From contig NZ_CP084758.1 in the NCBI RefSeq assembly GCF_020535565.1, forward strand, positions 4,229,001 through 4,293,000: DNA of 64,000 nucleotides, given 5' to 3'. Shown here in pieces: positions 18,503-27,686 of this stretch (positions are counted from its first letter, which is position 1; every line of letters begins with the position of its first letter). The notes beneath the pieces were generated by a model. That model had not been told where the DNA came from and searched no databases. It was given only the letters and a program-made list of their open reading frames with translations. This stretch comes from Shinella sp. XGS7. GTDB lineage: Bacteria > Pseudomonadota > Gammaproteobacteria > Burkholderiales > Burkholderiaceae_C. Position numbers and translations under genes: made by a program.

Positions 18503-18715
18503 ATGGACATCAGCAGCAGCGGCAATCTCGCCCTGATCAACAATCTGAACTCCTCGCCCGCGGGCTCGGTGCAGTCCAGCGCCCAGCTGATGGTGCTGAA
18601 GAAGGCCATGGACATGCAGGGCCAGGGTGCGCTGGAACTGCTGAACTCGGTGCCCGCTCAGCCCGCCCTGGCCACCAGCGGCCATCTCGGCACCCAGCTC
18701 AACGTCTACGCCTGA
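18503..18715 (+). CDS. Small YjfB-like putative motility protein
   Basis: A 70-residue polar protein starting MDISSSGNLALINN with AQLMVLKKAMDMQGQGALELLNSVP in the middle. This matches the YjfB family of small proteins, annotated as putative motility proteins but without an established function. AAGGGAG lies eight bases upstream of the ATG. It is monocistronic and convergent with the next gene (three bases apart). The neighbouring chemoreceptor gene is consistent with motility, but no flagellar genes are in the window. Confidence 0.75.
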   Translation: MDISSSGNLALINNLNSSPAGSVQSSAQLMVLKKAMDMQGQGALELLNSVPAQPALATSGHLGTQLNVYA

Positions 18716-18718
18716 GGC

Positions 18719-19939
18719 TCAGCGCGCCGCGGCTGCCGCGCGCTGGCGCAGCTGCAAGGCGCGCCACTCGCCCTCCCGCCCCACCTCGCGCACCCAGTCC
18801 TCCAGACGACGCAGGCCGCGGCAGCTCAGCAGCTCCTCGGGCGGGTTGATCTGCTCCTGCTGGCGCAGCGCCGCCTCCAGCTGGGCACGGCTGGCCGGCA
18901 GCTCCGACTCCGGCAGACCCAGGCGCTCGGCCACCGCCAGGCCCAGGCCCAGCTCCATCAGGGTCCGGCCCTGATCCAGCAGCAGGCGCGCCAGCCCCAA
19001 GCAGACCTGGCGGCGATTGGCATCGCGCAGGGTCTGGGCGGTGCAGACCAGGGGCACCAGGCTGATGCCCTGCATGGCCCCGGCAAACTCCCGCCCCATC
19101 AGCTCCAGCAGCAGCCCGCCACGGGCCAGGGGCTCGGCATCGGCGGGCAGGCGTTCGGCCAGGGCTGTGCTCAGCAGGCCCTGGGCCGGACTCAGGCGCC
19201 GCGCCCGCGCGGCCTGGAACAGGGCCTGCTCCAGACCCGAACGGTCGCCCCGCGACAAGGCCTCCTGGCCCAGCAGCAGCCAGGGCACGGCATTGTCGGG
19301 TTCGAGCTGGGCCCAGCGCTGGGGCCCCAGCTGCTCGCAGCCGGCCGGCCGGGTCCCAGCCCCGGGAACACTGCAGGCCTGCAGGGCCAGGCGGTAGACC
19401 TGGGCATCGCCGCTGTATCGCGCCTGCTCGGCGGCGGCACTGAACTCGCGTCCCAGCTGCAGGCCCAGCTGCTGCTCGAAGGGCTGGGCGCTGCCCCGCA
19501 GTGCCTGCGCCAGGCGCTGGCGCAGGGCCTCGGTCTCGGCCTCCAGCCGGCGCTCCCAGTCGGCCCGGGGGCGATCGCGCCAGTCTTCCAGGCGACCGCC
19601 CAGACTGGGCTCGTCGGCCGGCACCCAGCCTATGCCACAGACCTCCAGCAGACCGGCCCGCGCCGCCGGGGCGGAGGCCAGCGCCGGCCCCTGGGCTGGC
19701 AGCGGCCGCCGGGGCAAGGCGGCGGCGCGCGGCGGGGTGGCGCCAACCGGATCCTCGGCGGCCGGCGCCGCCGGCGAGAGCGGCAGGGCCGGCCGGGGCA
19801 GGCCGTCGGGCTCGGCACGCTCCGGCGGACGCTCGCGCGCGCCCCAGAACCAGGCGGCGCCCAGACCGCCCGACAACAGCAAGAGCACGCCCAGCGCCGC
19901 GGCCAGGCCTGGCCTCCTGCCCCGCGGCCGGCCGGCCAT
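18719..19939 (-). CDS. Membrane-anchored protein of unknown function downstream of a LytTR regulator
   Basis: A 406-residue protein not recognised as a named family. After a short basic tail (MAGRPRGRRPG), one hydrophobic segment (LAAALGVLLLLSGGLGAAWFWG) is followed by a Pro/Ala-rich linker to about residue 90, then a mainly helical domain with repeated Ala/Leu/Arg helices and several cysteines (VCGIGW, LQACSVPG, GCEQLG, LVCTAQ, QVCLGL). The topology suggests a periplasmic domain. The ATG is two bases after the regulator stop, so it is the third gene of a leftward operon with the 20784-21878 kinase. A role downstream of, or sensing for, the two-component pair is a guess from position. Confidence 0.7.
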   Translation of the reverse strand: MAGRPRGRRPGLAAALGVLLLLSGGLGAAWFWGARERPPERAEPDGLPRPALPLSPAAPAAEDPVGATPPRAAALPRRPLPAQGPALASAPAARAGLLEVCGIGWVPADEPSLGGRLEDWRDRPRADWERRLEAETEALRQRLAQALRGSAQPFEQQLGLQLGREFSAAAEQARYSGDAQVYRLALQACSVPGAGTRPAGCEQLGPQRWAQLEPDNAVPWLLLGQEALSRGDRSGLEQALFQAARARRLSPAQGLLSTALAERLPADAEPLARGGLLLELMGREFAGAMQGISLVPLVCTAQTLRDANRRQVCLGLARLLLDQGRTLMELGLGLAVAERLGLPESELPASRAQLEAALRQQEQINPPEELLSCRGLRRLEDWVREVGREGEWRALQLRQRAAAAAR

Positions 19940-19941
19940 GC

Positions 19942-20751
19942 TCAGGCCCTGAGGCCTGCGGCCAGGGCCTCGCGCACCGCCGCCACCTGGCGGCGCGAGA
20001 CCGAGAGCCATTCGTCCACAAAGGCGACGCGCACCGCCCAGCCCGGCTCCAGGGCGCCAAAACCCGTATCCTCCTCGGGCTCGCCGCCATGGCGTTCCAG
20101 CTCGCGCACCGCGCTGCAGGCCACCAGGGCATTGCGGTGCACGCGCAAGAAACGCGGCGCCAGCCGGTGTTCCAACTCGGAAAGACTGCCGTCCATCACA
20201 TGGCTGTGGGTGGCGGTGCGCAGGGTCAGGTATTTCTGCTCGGCCTTGATGTAGAGCACCTCGGCCACAGGGATGCGCAGGAGGCGGCCGCGCTCGGTGA
20301 GCGTGATCACCTCGCCCTCGGGCACGGTCTCGGCCGCCGCCCGGCCGGCGCGCGCTGCGGCCCGCTCGGCCAGGCGCTCGGCCACCCGGGCCAGCGCCGC
20401 CTGCAGACGCTCGCGGCGCACCGGCTTGGTCAGATAGTCCAGGGCCTCCAGCTCGAAGGCACGCAGCGCGTGCTCGGCATGGGCGGTGACGAAGACCACG
20501 GCCGGCCGCAGGGGCTTCTCGCGCAGGGCATCGGCCAGCTGCAGGCCGTCGGGGCCGGGCATCTGCACATCGAGCAGGATCAGGTCGCAGCCATGGTCCT
20601 TGAGCCAGGCCTGGGCCTGGGAGGCGGTGCCGGCCTCGGCCACCACCTCGGCACGCGGCTCCTGGCAGGCCTCCAGCAGGCTGCGCAGGCGCAGGCGCGC
20701 CAAGGGTTCGTCATCGACCAGCAAGACCTTGAGAGCGGGCGTGGTGTGCAT
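19942..20751 (-). CDS. LytTR-family response regulator (AlgR/LytR type)
   Basis: A 269-residue protein with an N-terminal receiver domain (VLLVDDEPLARLRLRSLLE, phosphoacceptor Asp61 in LILLDVQMPGPDG, Lys in LDYLTKPVRRERL) and a C-terminal LytTR DNA-binding domain (EVLYIKAEQKYLTLRT, then LAPRFLRVHRNALV). The ATG at 20751 is preferred over an in-frame TTG two codons earlier. It lies 32 bases after the kinase gene and two bases before the unknown membrane protein gene. Target genes are unknown. Confidence 0.93.
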   Translation of the reverse strand: MHTTPALKVLLVDDEPLARLRLRSLLEACQEPRAEVVAEAGTASQAQAWLKDHGCDLILLDVQMPGPDGLQLADALREKPLRPAVVFVTAHAEHALRAFELEALDYLTKPVRRERLQAALARVAERLAERAAARAGRAAAETVPEGEVITLTERGRLLRIPVAEVLYIKAEQKYLTLRTATHSHVMDGSLSELEHRLAPRFLRVHRNALVACSAVRELERHGGEPEEDTGFGALEPGWAVRVAFVDEWLSVSRRQVAAVREALAAGLRA

Positions 20752-20783
20752 GGGCAAGAGGCGCGTGTAGGAGCTTGTATCGA

Positions 20784-21878
20784 TCAGCGGGGCAGCAGGA
20801 TGCGCACGGTGAAGCGGCCCGGCTCTGCATTGAGCTCGAAACGGGCGGCCACATCATGCATCAGGCGCAGGCGCTCGCGCACATTGCGCAGGGCCAGGCC
20901 GTGGCCGGCGGCGCGGGCGGGGGCGCCCACGGTGTTGCGCACCCGGATCTCCACCTCGGCGCCGCGGACGCGGGTGAGGATCTCCACATCGCCGCCCTCC
21001 TCATTGGGCTCCACGCCGTGCCGCACCGCGTTCTCCACCAGGGGCTGCAGCAGCAGGGGCGGCACGCGCGCGCCGGCCGCCGCCGGGTCCAGCTGCCAGC
21101 GCACGCGCAGGCGCTCGCCGTGGCGGATCTGCTCGATGTCCAGGTAGCGCCGGGCCAGCTCCACCTCGGCGTCCAGGCTCACCACGGTATCGGCCTCGGC
21201 CAGGGCCACCCGGAAGAGCTCGCTCAGGTCTTCCAGCACGCCTTCGGCGCGCTGCGGGTCGATGCGCACCAGGGCCATGGCCGTGTTGAGCGTGTTGAAG
21301 AGAAAGTGCGGGCGGATGCGCGACTGCAGTTCCACCAGGCGCGCCTGGGCATCGGCCGGGCGCTGCACCCGCTCGCGCAGCTTGAGCCAGTACAGCAGCA
21401 CCGCCGCGCTGGCCAGGCCGCTCAGGGCCACGCTGGCCAGGCGAAAACCGCTGCTGACCTCCCCGCTGGCCAGGTTCAGCAGCTGCCAGCCCAGGGAGGC
21501 GCAGGCCGCGCCCAGGCCCAGCACCACGCCCCACTGCCAGGGCTCGCGCCAGCGCGCGAGCTGGTGACGCAGGCCGCATACCAGGAGCAGCCACAGCAGC
21601 ACGCCCGAGAGGCTCACCACCGTGCCGCTGCTCACCCAGCCAGCCCATTGCGCCAGATCGCGCGCCGCCAGGGCCAGGCCCAGGCCCAGCATGATCTGCA
21701 CGCCCAGCACCGCACGCAGCACCAGGCCCACATGGCAGACGTCGAAGACCCGCTCGGCATCGAAGAGGGAATGCGGCGATGGCGGCGGAGCCGCTCCGCT
21801 CGGGCGGCTGTGCTGGCGGCTGTCCGCCCCGTCCTGTGCGGCTTGTGCCGGCGCGTGCTTGGGTGCTCGTCCCGCCAT
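20784..21878 (-). CDS. LytS/AlgZ-family sensor histidine kinase
   Basis: A 364-residue kinase with a variable N-terminus, about five membrane helices (residues about 55-190) and a His_kinase domain of the LytS type. The phosphorylated His lies in [21 protein letters not shown], and the ATP site includes [15 protein letters not shown] and the G box [15 protein letters not shown]. There is no separate input domain, so the membrane region probably senses the signal. It is the first gene of the three-gene operon and is divergent from argH, with about 100 bases between their starts. Confidence 0.92.
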   Translation of the reverse strand: MAGRAPKHAPAQAAQDGADSRQHSRPSGAAPPPSPHSLFDAERVFDVCHVGLVLRAVLGVQIMLGLGLALAARDLAQWAGWVSSGTVVSLSGVLLWLLLVCGLRHQLARWREPWQWGVVLGLGAACASLGWQLLNLASGEVSSGFRLASVALSGLASAAVLLYWLKLRERVQRPADAQARLVELQSRIRPHFLFNTLNTAMALVRIDPQRAEGVLEDLSELFRVALAEADTVVSLDAEVELARRYLDIEQIRHGERLRVRWQLDPAAAGARVPPLLLQPLVENAVRHGVEPNEEGGDVEILTRVRGAEVEIRVRNTVGAPARAAGHGLALRNVRERLRLMHDVAARFELNAEPGRFTVRILLPR

Positions 21879-21981
21879 GGTTCGGTCGGCAATTAGAATG
21901 GTTGTTCCGCCATTGTCGCCTCTGCGCCGTGGCCCGCGCCATGCGGGCTCACCCCGGCGCCCAGCCTCGAGCCCGCCACCG

Positions 21982-23394
<1,413 letters not shown>

Positions 23395-23432
23395 TCGCGC
23401 CCGGCCGCTCCCCCTCTTGACCCATCGCAAGC

Positions 23433-23451
23433 CCGGCGCCCCAGGCGCCGG
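23433..23451. terminator. Hairpin between argH and the hemerythrin gene
   Basis: A perfect 8-base-pair stem, CCGGCGCC with GGCGCCGG, around a three-base loop, 38 bases after the argH stop and 15 bases before the next start. There is no T-run. It may terminate argH or sit in the leader of the hemerythrin gene. Confidence 0.45.
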
Positions 23452-23466
23452 CCAGACTTCCCGCCC

Positions 23467-23967
23467 ATGAGCAGCCTTGCCCCCACGCCCACCCTCGCCT
23501 GGAGCGAGACCCTGGTGCTGAACCAGCCCCAGCTGGACCACACCCACGAGGAGTTCGTGGACCTGCTCAACCGCTATGGCGAAGCCCTGGACGCGGGCGT
23601 GGACGCACTGCCCGTCTTCCGCGAGCTGCTGGCCCACACCGAGGCGCATTTCGCGATGGAAGAGGCCTGGATGGCCGCCACCGGCTTCGATCCGGTGAAC
23701 TGCCACAGCAGCCAGCACGCCATGGTGCTGAACGTGATGCGCGAGGTGGTGCGCCATGCCACCGAGCTCAATGACCGCGAGCCCATGACCATCGTGCGCC
23801 ATGAGCTGGCTCAGTGGTTCCCGGCCCATGCCGAGATGATGGACGCGGCCCTGGTCTTCCATATGCAGCAGTGCGGCTACCAGCCCGGCGACGCCGCCAG
23901 CACACCGGCCCTGCCGGCGACGCCCATCACCGGCTGCGGCGACGGCGGCTGCAGCACGCACGGCTGA
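23467..23967 (+). CDS. Bacteriohemerythrin
   Basis: A 166-residue soluble protein with a single hemerythrin domain. The seven di-iron ligands follow the family spacing: His27 (DHTHEEF), His61 and Glu65 (HFAMEE), His80 and His84 (HSSQH), His121 and Asp126 (HAEMMD). Such proteins bind O2 reversibly and act in oxygen storage, delivery or sensing. After the domain comes a linker and a short Cys-containing tail (GCGDGGCSTHG) that is not part of the fold. It is the only complete hemerythrin gene in the window. Confidence 0.93.
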   Translation: MSSLAPTPTLAWSETLVLNQPQLDHTHEEFVDLLNRYGEALDAGVDALPVFRELLAHTEAHFAMEEAWMAATGFDPVNCHSSQHAMVLNVMREVVRHATELNDREPMTIVRHELAQWFPAHAEMMDAALVFHMQQCGYQPGDAASTPALPATPITGCGDGGCSTHG

Positions 23968-24021
23968 GCGGACAAGCCCCGCTGCCAGACCCTGTCAGCA
24001 GCAAGCGCGACAATTTGCGGC

Positions 24022-25293
24022 ATGGCCGCAGTTCCCCCGTCCTCCCCTGCCGCAGGCGCCCTCCCGGGCCGCCTGATCGCGCACCTGGACATGGATGCCT
24101 TCTACGCTTCGGTGGAGCTGCTGCGCTACCCCGAGCTCAAGGGCCTGCCCGTGGTGATCGGCGGACGGCGCGACCATGCGCCGCGCCTCAGGCCCGACGG
24201 CACGCGCGAATTCGCGCGCCTGCGTGACTACACGGGCCGCGGCGTGGCCACCACCTCCACCTATGCCGCGCGCGATCTGGGCGTGTTCTCGGCCATGGGC
24301 CTGATGAAGGCCGCGCTGCGCGCGCCCGACGCCATCCTGCTGCCCACCGACTTCGAGCGCTACCGCCACTACTCGCGCCTGTTCAAGGCCGCCGTGGCCG
24401 AGATCGCGCCGGTGATCGAGGACCGCGGCATCGACGAGATCTATATCGACCTCAGCGAGGTGCCCGGCGCCCGCGAGGCCGTGGGCCACGACCCGCTGGG
24501 CGGCGTGCGCGCCATCGCCCGCGAGATCAAGAACTCGGTTTTCAGCGCCACCGGCCTCACCTGCTCCATCGGCGTCACGCCCAACAAGCTGCTCTCCAAG
24601 ATCGCCTCCGAGCTGGACAAGCCCGATGGCCTGACCCTGCTCACGCTGGACGACATCCCCGGTCGCATCTGGCCCCTGGCGGTGCGCAAGATCAATGGCA
24701 TCGGCCCCAAGGCCGCGGCCAAGCTCAATGCCCTGGGCATCGAGACCGTGGGCCAGATCGCCGCGGCCGAGCCCCTGTGGCTGATCCAGAACTTCGGCAA
24801 GAGCTATGGCGCCTGGCTGCACGAGGCCTCGCACGGGCGCGACCACCGCCCCGTGGTCACGCACAGCGAGCCCGTGTCCATCAGCCGCGAAACCACCTTC
24901 GAGCGCGATCTGCATGCGGTGCACGACAAGGCCGAGCTGGGCGCCATCTTCACCGAGCTCTGCGAGCAGCTGGCCCGCGACCTGGCGCGCAAGGGCTACC
25001 AGGGCCGCACCGTGGGCCTCAAGCTGCGCTTCGAGGGCTTTGTCACCGTCACCCGCGACCTCACGCTGGACCTGCCCATCGCCGACGCCGCCGCCATCCG
25101 CCGCGCTGCCGGCAGCTGCCTCAAGCGCGTGGACCTGAGCAAACGGCTGCGTCTGCTGGGCGTGCGCATCGGCAATCTCAGCCGCCCCGGCGAGACCCTG
25201 CAACTCAAGCCACAGCGCCGTGCCCCGGCCCGTGCGGCCAGCAGGCCTGACGAGAAGACGGCGCCACGCATGCAGAGCCTGGATCTGTTCTGA
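24022..25293 (+). CDS. dinB: DNA polymerase IV (Y-family translesion polymerase)
   Basis: A 423-residue polymerase. The palm motif HLDMDAFYASVE (Asp23) and the acidic pair in IEDRGIDEIYIDLSE give the metal site; KINGIGPKAAAKLNALGI is the helix-hairpin-helix thumb region. The C-terminus MQSLDLF is a sliding-clamp-binding motif. Compared with E. coli DinB there is an insertion of about 18 residues between VVIGGRRD and GVATTSTYAARDLGV (including RPDGTREFARLRDY), which I recall as common in betaproteobacterial DinB. No LexA box was seen in the short upstream spacer. Confidence 0.95.
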   Translation: MAAVPPSSPAAGALPGRLIAHLDMDAFYASVELLRYPELKGLPVVIGGRRDHAPRLRPDGTREFARLRDYTGRGVATTSTYAARDLGVFSAMGLMKAALRAPDAILLPTDFERYRHYSRLFKAAVAEIAPVIEDRGIDEIYIDLSEVPGAREAVGHDPLGGVRAIAREIKNSVFSATGLTCSIGVTPNKLLSKIASELDKPDGLTLLTLDDIPGRIWPLAVRKINGIGPKAAAKLNALGIETVGQIAAAEPLWLIQNFGKSYGAWLHEASHGRDHRPVVTHSEPVSISRETTFERDLHAVHDKAELGAIFTELCEQLARDLARKGYQGRTVGLKLRFEGFVTVTRDLTLDLPIADAAAIRRAAGSCLKRVDLSKRLRLLGVRIGNLSRPGETLQLKPQRRAPARAASRPDEKTAPRMQSLDLF

Positions 25294-25321
25294 GCACGGA
25301 CGCCGGCATACTGCCAGCCTC

Positions 25322-25882
25322 ATGAGCACAAGCATCGTGGCGCTGGACACCCAGGGCTTTGCCGCCTTCGCGGCCTATATGGACGATCATCTGTCGGACA
25401 ACGGCCTGGGTGGAACACCCCTGTTCCAGCCCATGGCGCGTGCGGACAGCCGCTTCAGCGGCAGCGCCCGGGCCGACGCCTTCAGGCAGGCCCTGGACCG
25501 GGATCTTGCCGAGAACGGCTGGCGCCGCGCCTGGCTGGCCCTGGACGCGGACGGCACGATCGGGGGCCATGTGGATCTGCGCGCCCATGCCGCGCCGCAT
25601 ATGCAGCACCGCTGCCTGCTGGGCATGGGCGTGGACCGCAGCCGGCGCGGTCGGGGCCTGGGCCGCCAGCTGCTGGCGCACGCCCTGGGCTGGGCCCGGC
25701 AGGAGTCCGGCCTGGGGCTGGACTGGGTGGATCTGCAGGTGCTGGCCGGCAATGCACCGGCCATCGCCCTCTACGAAGGCGCGGGCTTCGTGCGCACCGG
25801 TCTGATGCGCGACCAGTTCCGCATCGATGGCAACAGCCTGGACCTGGCCAGCATGAGCCTGGGCCTGGGCCGGTCAAGCTGA
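25322..25882 (+). CDS. GNAT-family N-acetyltransferase
   Basis: A 186-residue acetyltransferase. The acetyl-CoA loop is MGVDRSRRGRGLGRQLLAHAL (Arg-x-x-Gly-x-Gly/Ala type) and the late strand-helix ALYEGAGFVRTGL completes the GNAT fold. The N-terminal third, with DNGLGGTPLFQPM and RFRQAL-like helices, is typical of a subgroup of unknown substrate. The ATG at 25322 follows dinB by 28 bases; no other link to dinB is evident. Confidence 0.85.
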   Translation: MSTSIVALDTQGFAAFAAYMDDHLSDNGLGGTPLFQPMARADSRFSGSARADAFRQALDRDLAENGWRRAWLALDADGTIGGHVDLRAHAAPHMQHRCLLGMGVDRSRRGRGLGRQLLAHALGWARQESGLGLDWVDLQVLAGNAPAIALYEGAGFVRTGLMRDQFRIDGNSLDLASMSLGLGRSS

Positions 25883-25914
25883 ACCCGTCGGGGCGGCGGC
25901 CGAGGGCGACGCCG

Positions 25915-26223
25915 CTAGTCGAACTCGACCACGGCCTCGATCTCCACCGCAAAGCCCTTGGGCAGGGAACCCACGCCAATGGCCGAGCGGGCGTGCTCGC
26001 CGCGCTCGCCCAGCACCGCGACCAGCAGGTCCGAGCAGCCGGTGATCACCTCGGTGTGCTGGCGGAAATCGGGATGGGCATTGACCATGCCCAGCACCTT
26101 GAGCACCTGGCGCACCCGCCCCAGATCGCCCAGTGCTTCGCGCATCTGGGCCAGCAGGTACAGGCCCACCTCGCGCGCATGGGCCTGCAGACGTTGCTCG
26201 GGATGCTCAGGATTTGGATTCAT
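25915..26223 (-). CDS. RidA/YjgF-family protein, apparently truncated at the N-terminus
   Basis: A 102-residue product matching only the last two thirds of a RidA/YjgF protein: GLYLLAQMREALGDLGRVRQVLKVLGMVN, HPDFRQHTEVITGCSDLLVAVLGERGEHARSAIGVGSLP, then FAVEIEAVVEF. The conserved Arg in HARSAIGV is present, but the roughly 50 residues that hold the first strands and the YS.../LSGQ motif are absent, and there are only 23 bases before ybaN. RidA proteins deaminate reactive enamines; without the N-terminus the barrel-like trimer may not form. It may be a decayed gene or a minimal form. Confidence 0.7.
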   Translation of the reverse strand: MNPNPEHPEQRLQAHAREVGLYLLAQMREALGDLGRVRQVLKVLGMVNAHPDFRQHTEVITGCSDLLVAVLGERGEHARSAIGVGSLPKGFAVEIEAVVEFD

Positions 26224-26246
26224 CGGGACTCCCACGGATGCAGGAC

Positions 26247-26615
26247 TCAACGCCGGGTGGGCAGACTCCACAGCCAGGCCGCGACGGCGGCGCAGCCCGC
26301 GGCCGGCAGCCAGCACCAGGCCAGGGGCAGCTTGTAGCCGGCCCAGATCGAGCTGAGCGTCATCATCACGGTGGCGATCTGCTTGGCGCGCAGGGGCACG
26401 GCGCGGGTGGCGCGCCAGTCGCGCACCAGGGGCCCCAGGCGCGGATGGTTGAGCAGCCAGGCCTCGCAGCGCGCGCTGCCGCGCGAGAAGCAGAAGGCCG
26501 CCAGCAGCACAAAGGGCGTGGTGGGCAGCAGGGGCAGGAAGATGCCCAGCACGCCCAGGGCCAGGCTCACAAAGCCCCCCAGCAGCCAGCACAGGCGCAG
26601 CAGCTGGCGGGTCAT
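26247..26615 (-). CDS. YbaN/DUF454 inner-membrane protein
   Basis: A 122-residue protein of the DUF454 family. Typical features are LLGGFVSLALGVLGIFLPLLPTTPFVLLAAFCFSRGS near the N-terminus, HPRLGPLVRDWRATRAVP in the middle and a C-terminal pair of hydrophobic segments (MTLSSIWAGYKLPLAWCWL, AAVAAWLWSLP). Three to four membrane helices are predicted. The function is unknown. It is followed after 23 bases by the truncated RidA-like gene and is divergent from the LysR regulator. Confidence 0.85.
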   Translation of the reverse strand: MTRQLLRLCWLLGGFVSLALGVLGIFLPLLPTTPFVLLAAFCFSRGSARCEAWLLNHPRLGPLVRDWRATRAVPLRAKQIATVMMTLSSIWAGYKLPLAWCWLPAAGCAAVAAWLWSLPTRR

Positions 26616-26696
26616 GCGGCGGCCGGCGCGCCCAGGGCGCAGGGTGAAAGCGAAGCGGAAGAACATGGCATCGGCGGCAGTGTATACAGTGCGGCC

Positions 26697-27608
26697 ATGC
26701 CCGCCGATGACCCCACACCGCTGCGCCTGCCCTCCCTGGACGCCCTGCTGGCCTTTGCCGCCACGGCCCGCCACGCCAGCGTGGAGCGCGCGGCCGAGGC
26801 CCTGAACCTCAGCCCCAGCGCGGTGAGCAAGCGCCTGGCCGGGCTGGAGGAGCTGCTGGGCTGCAGCCTGCTGATGCGCTCCAGCAAGCCCCTGGCCCTG
26901 AGCGCCGCGGGCAAGGAGTATCTGGCCCAGATCGAGGGCGTGCTGGAGGCCCTGGCCGCCATGCCCCAGCACCGGCGCGCGGCCCAGGCGCGGCCGCGCC
27001 TGCGCGTGAGCAGCCCGCCCACCTTCGCGCGCCAGGTGCTGGTGCCCGCCCTGCCCGGCTTTGCCGCCGCCCACCCCGAGATCGAGCTGGAACTGGTGCT
27101 GAGCATTCCCTATCTGGACGAGCGCGGCCCCGAGGCCGAGATCGAGATCCGCAACCAGGCCCTGGAGCATGAGGGCCAGGTCTTGCTGCAGGACCGGGTC
27201 ACGCCCATGGCCGCGCCGGCCCTGCTGGCGGGCCGCCCTCCCTTGCAGTCGCCGGCCGATCTGGCCGGCCTGCCCCTGCTGCGCACGCCGCTGCAGGCCT
27301 GGGCGCCCTGGCTGCGCGCCCAGGGGCTGGACTGGCCCGAGCCCGATCAGGGCCCGCGTTTCGTGGACCTGGGCCTGGTGCTGGAGGCCGCAACCTGCGG
27401 CCAGGGCGTGGCCCTGGCGCGGCCCAGCCTGGCCCTGCCCCTGCTGCAGCGCGGCGCCTTGCGGCTGCTCTTCCCCGGCCGCAGCGTGGCCGCGGCCCAG
27501 CCCTATGGCCTGCTGCAGCACGAGGACGGCCCGGCCGCCCAGGCCTTTGCCGACTGGCTGCGCGCCCACTGCCGGCGCCTGGAGGAAGAAGTTTCAGCCT
27601 GGGGCTGA
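26697..27608 (+). CDS. LysR-family transcriptional regulator (GcvA-like)
   Basis: A 303-residue regulator. The N-terminal helix-turn-helix (LPSLDALLAFAATARHASVERAAEALNLSPSAVSKRLAGLEE) begins like GcvA/AmpR-type members. The effector domain follows from about residue 100 (RLRVSSPPTFARQVLVPALPGFAAAHPEIELEL). It is upstream of and parallel to the lactate dehydrogenase gene, so it could control that gene, ybaN, or both. A TGTATACA palindrome lies just before the start (26681-26688). Confidence 0.88.
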   Translation: MPADDPTPLRLPSLDALLAFAATARHASVERAAEALNLSPSAVSKRLAGLEELLGCSLLMRSSKPLALSAAGKEYLAQIEGVLEALAAMPQHRRAAQARPRLRVSSPPTFARQVLVPALPGFAAAHPEIELELVLSIPYLDERGPEAEIEIRNQALEHEGQVLLQDRVTPMAAPALLAGRPPLQSPADLAGLPLLRTPLQAWAPWLRAQGLDWPEPDQGPRFVDLGLVLEAATCGQGVALARPSLALPLLQRGALRLLFPGRSVAAAQPYGLLQHEDGPAAQAFADWLRAHCRRLEEEVSAWG

Positions 27609-27686
27609 AGAAGTTTCCATGCGCGGCCGTAGCACCGCCGCTAGCATGAGCTTCCAGACCCCTGAAGAAGAACGAGGAGCCGCTCC

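Noticed and set aside
26681-26688. TGTATACA palindrome before the LysR gene, considered as a LexA box
   Set aside because: It lacks the CTGT-N8-ACAG spacing. It may be a local operator but not an SOS box.
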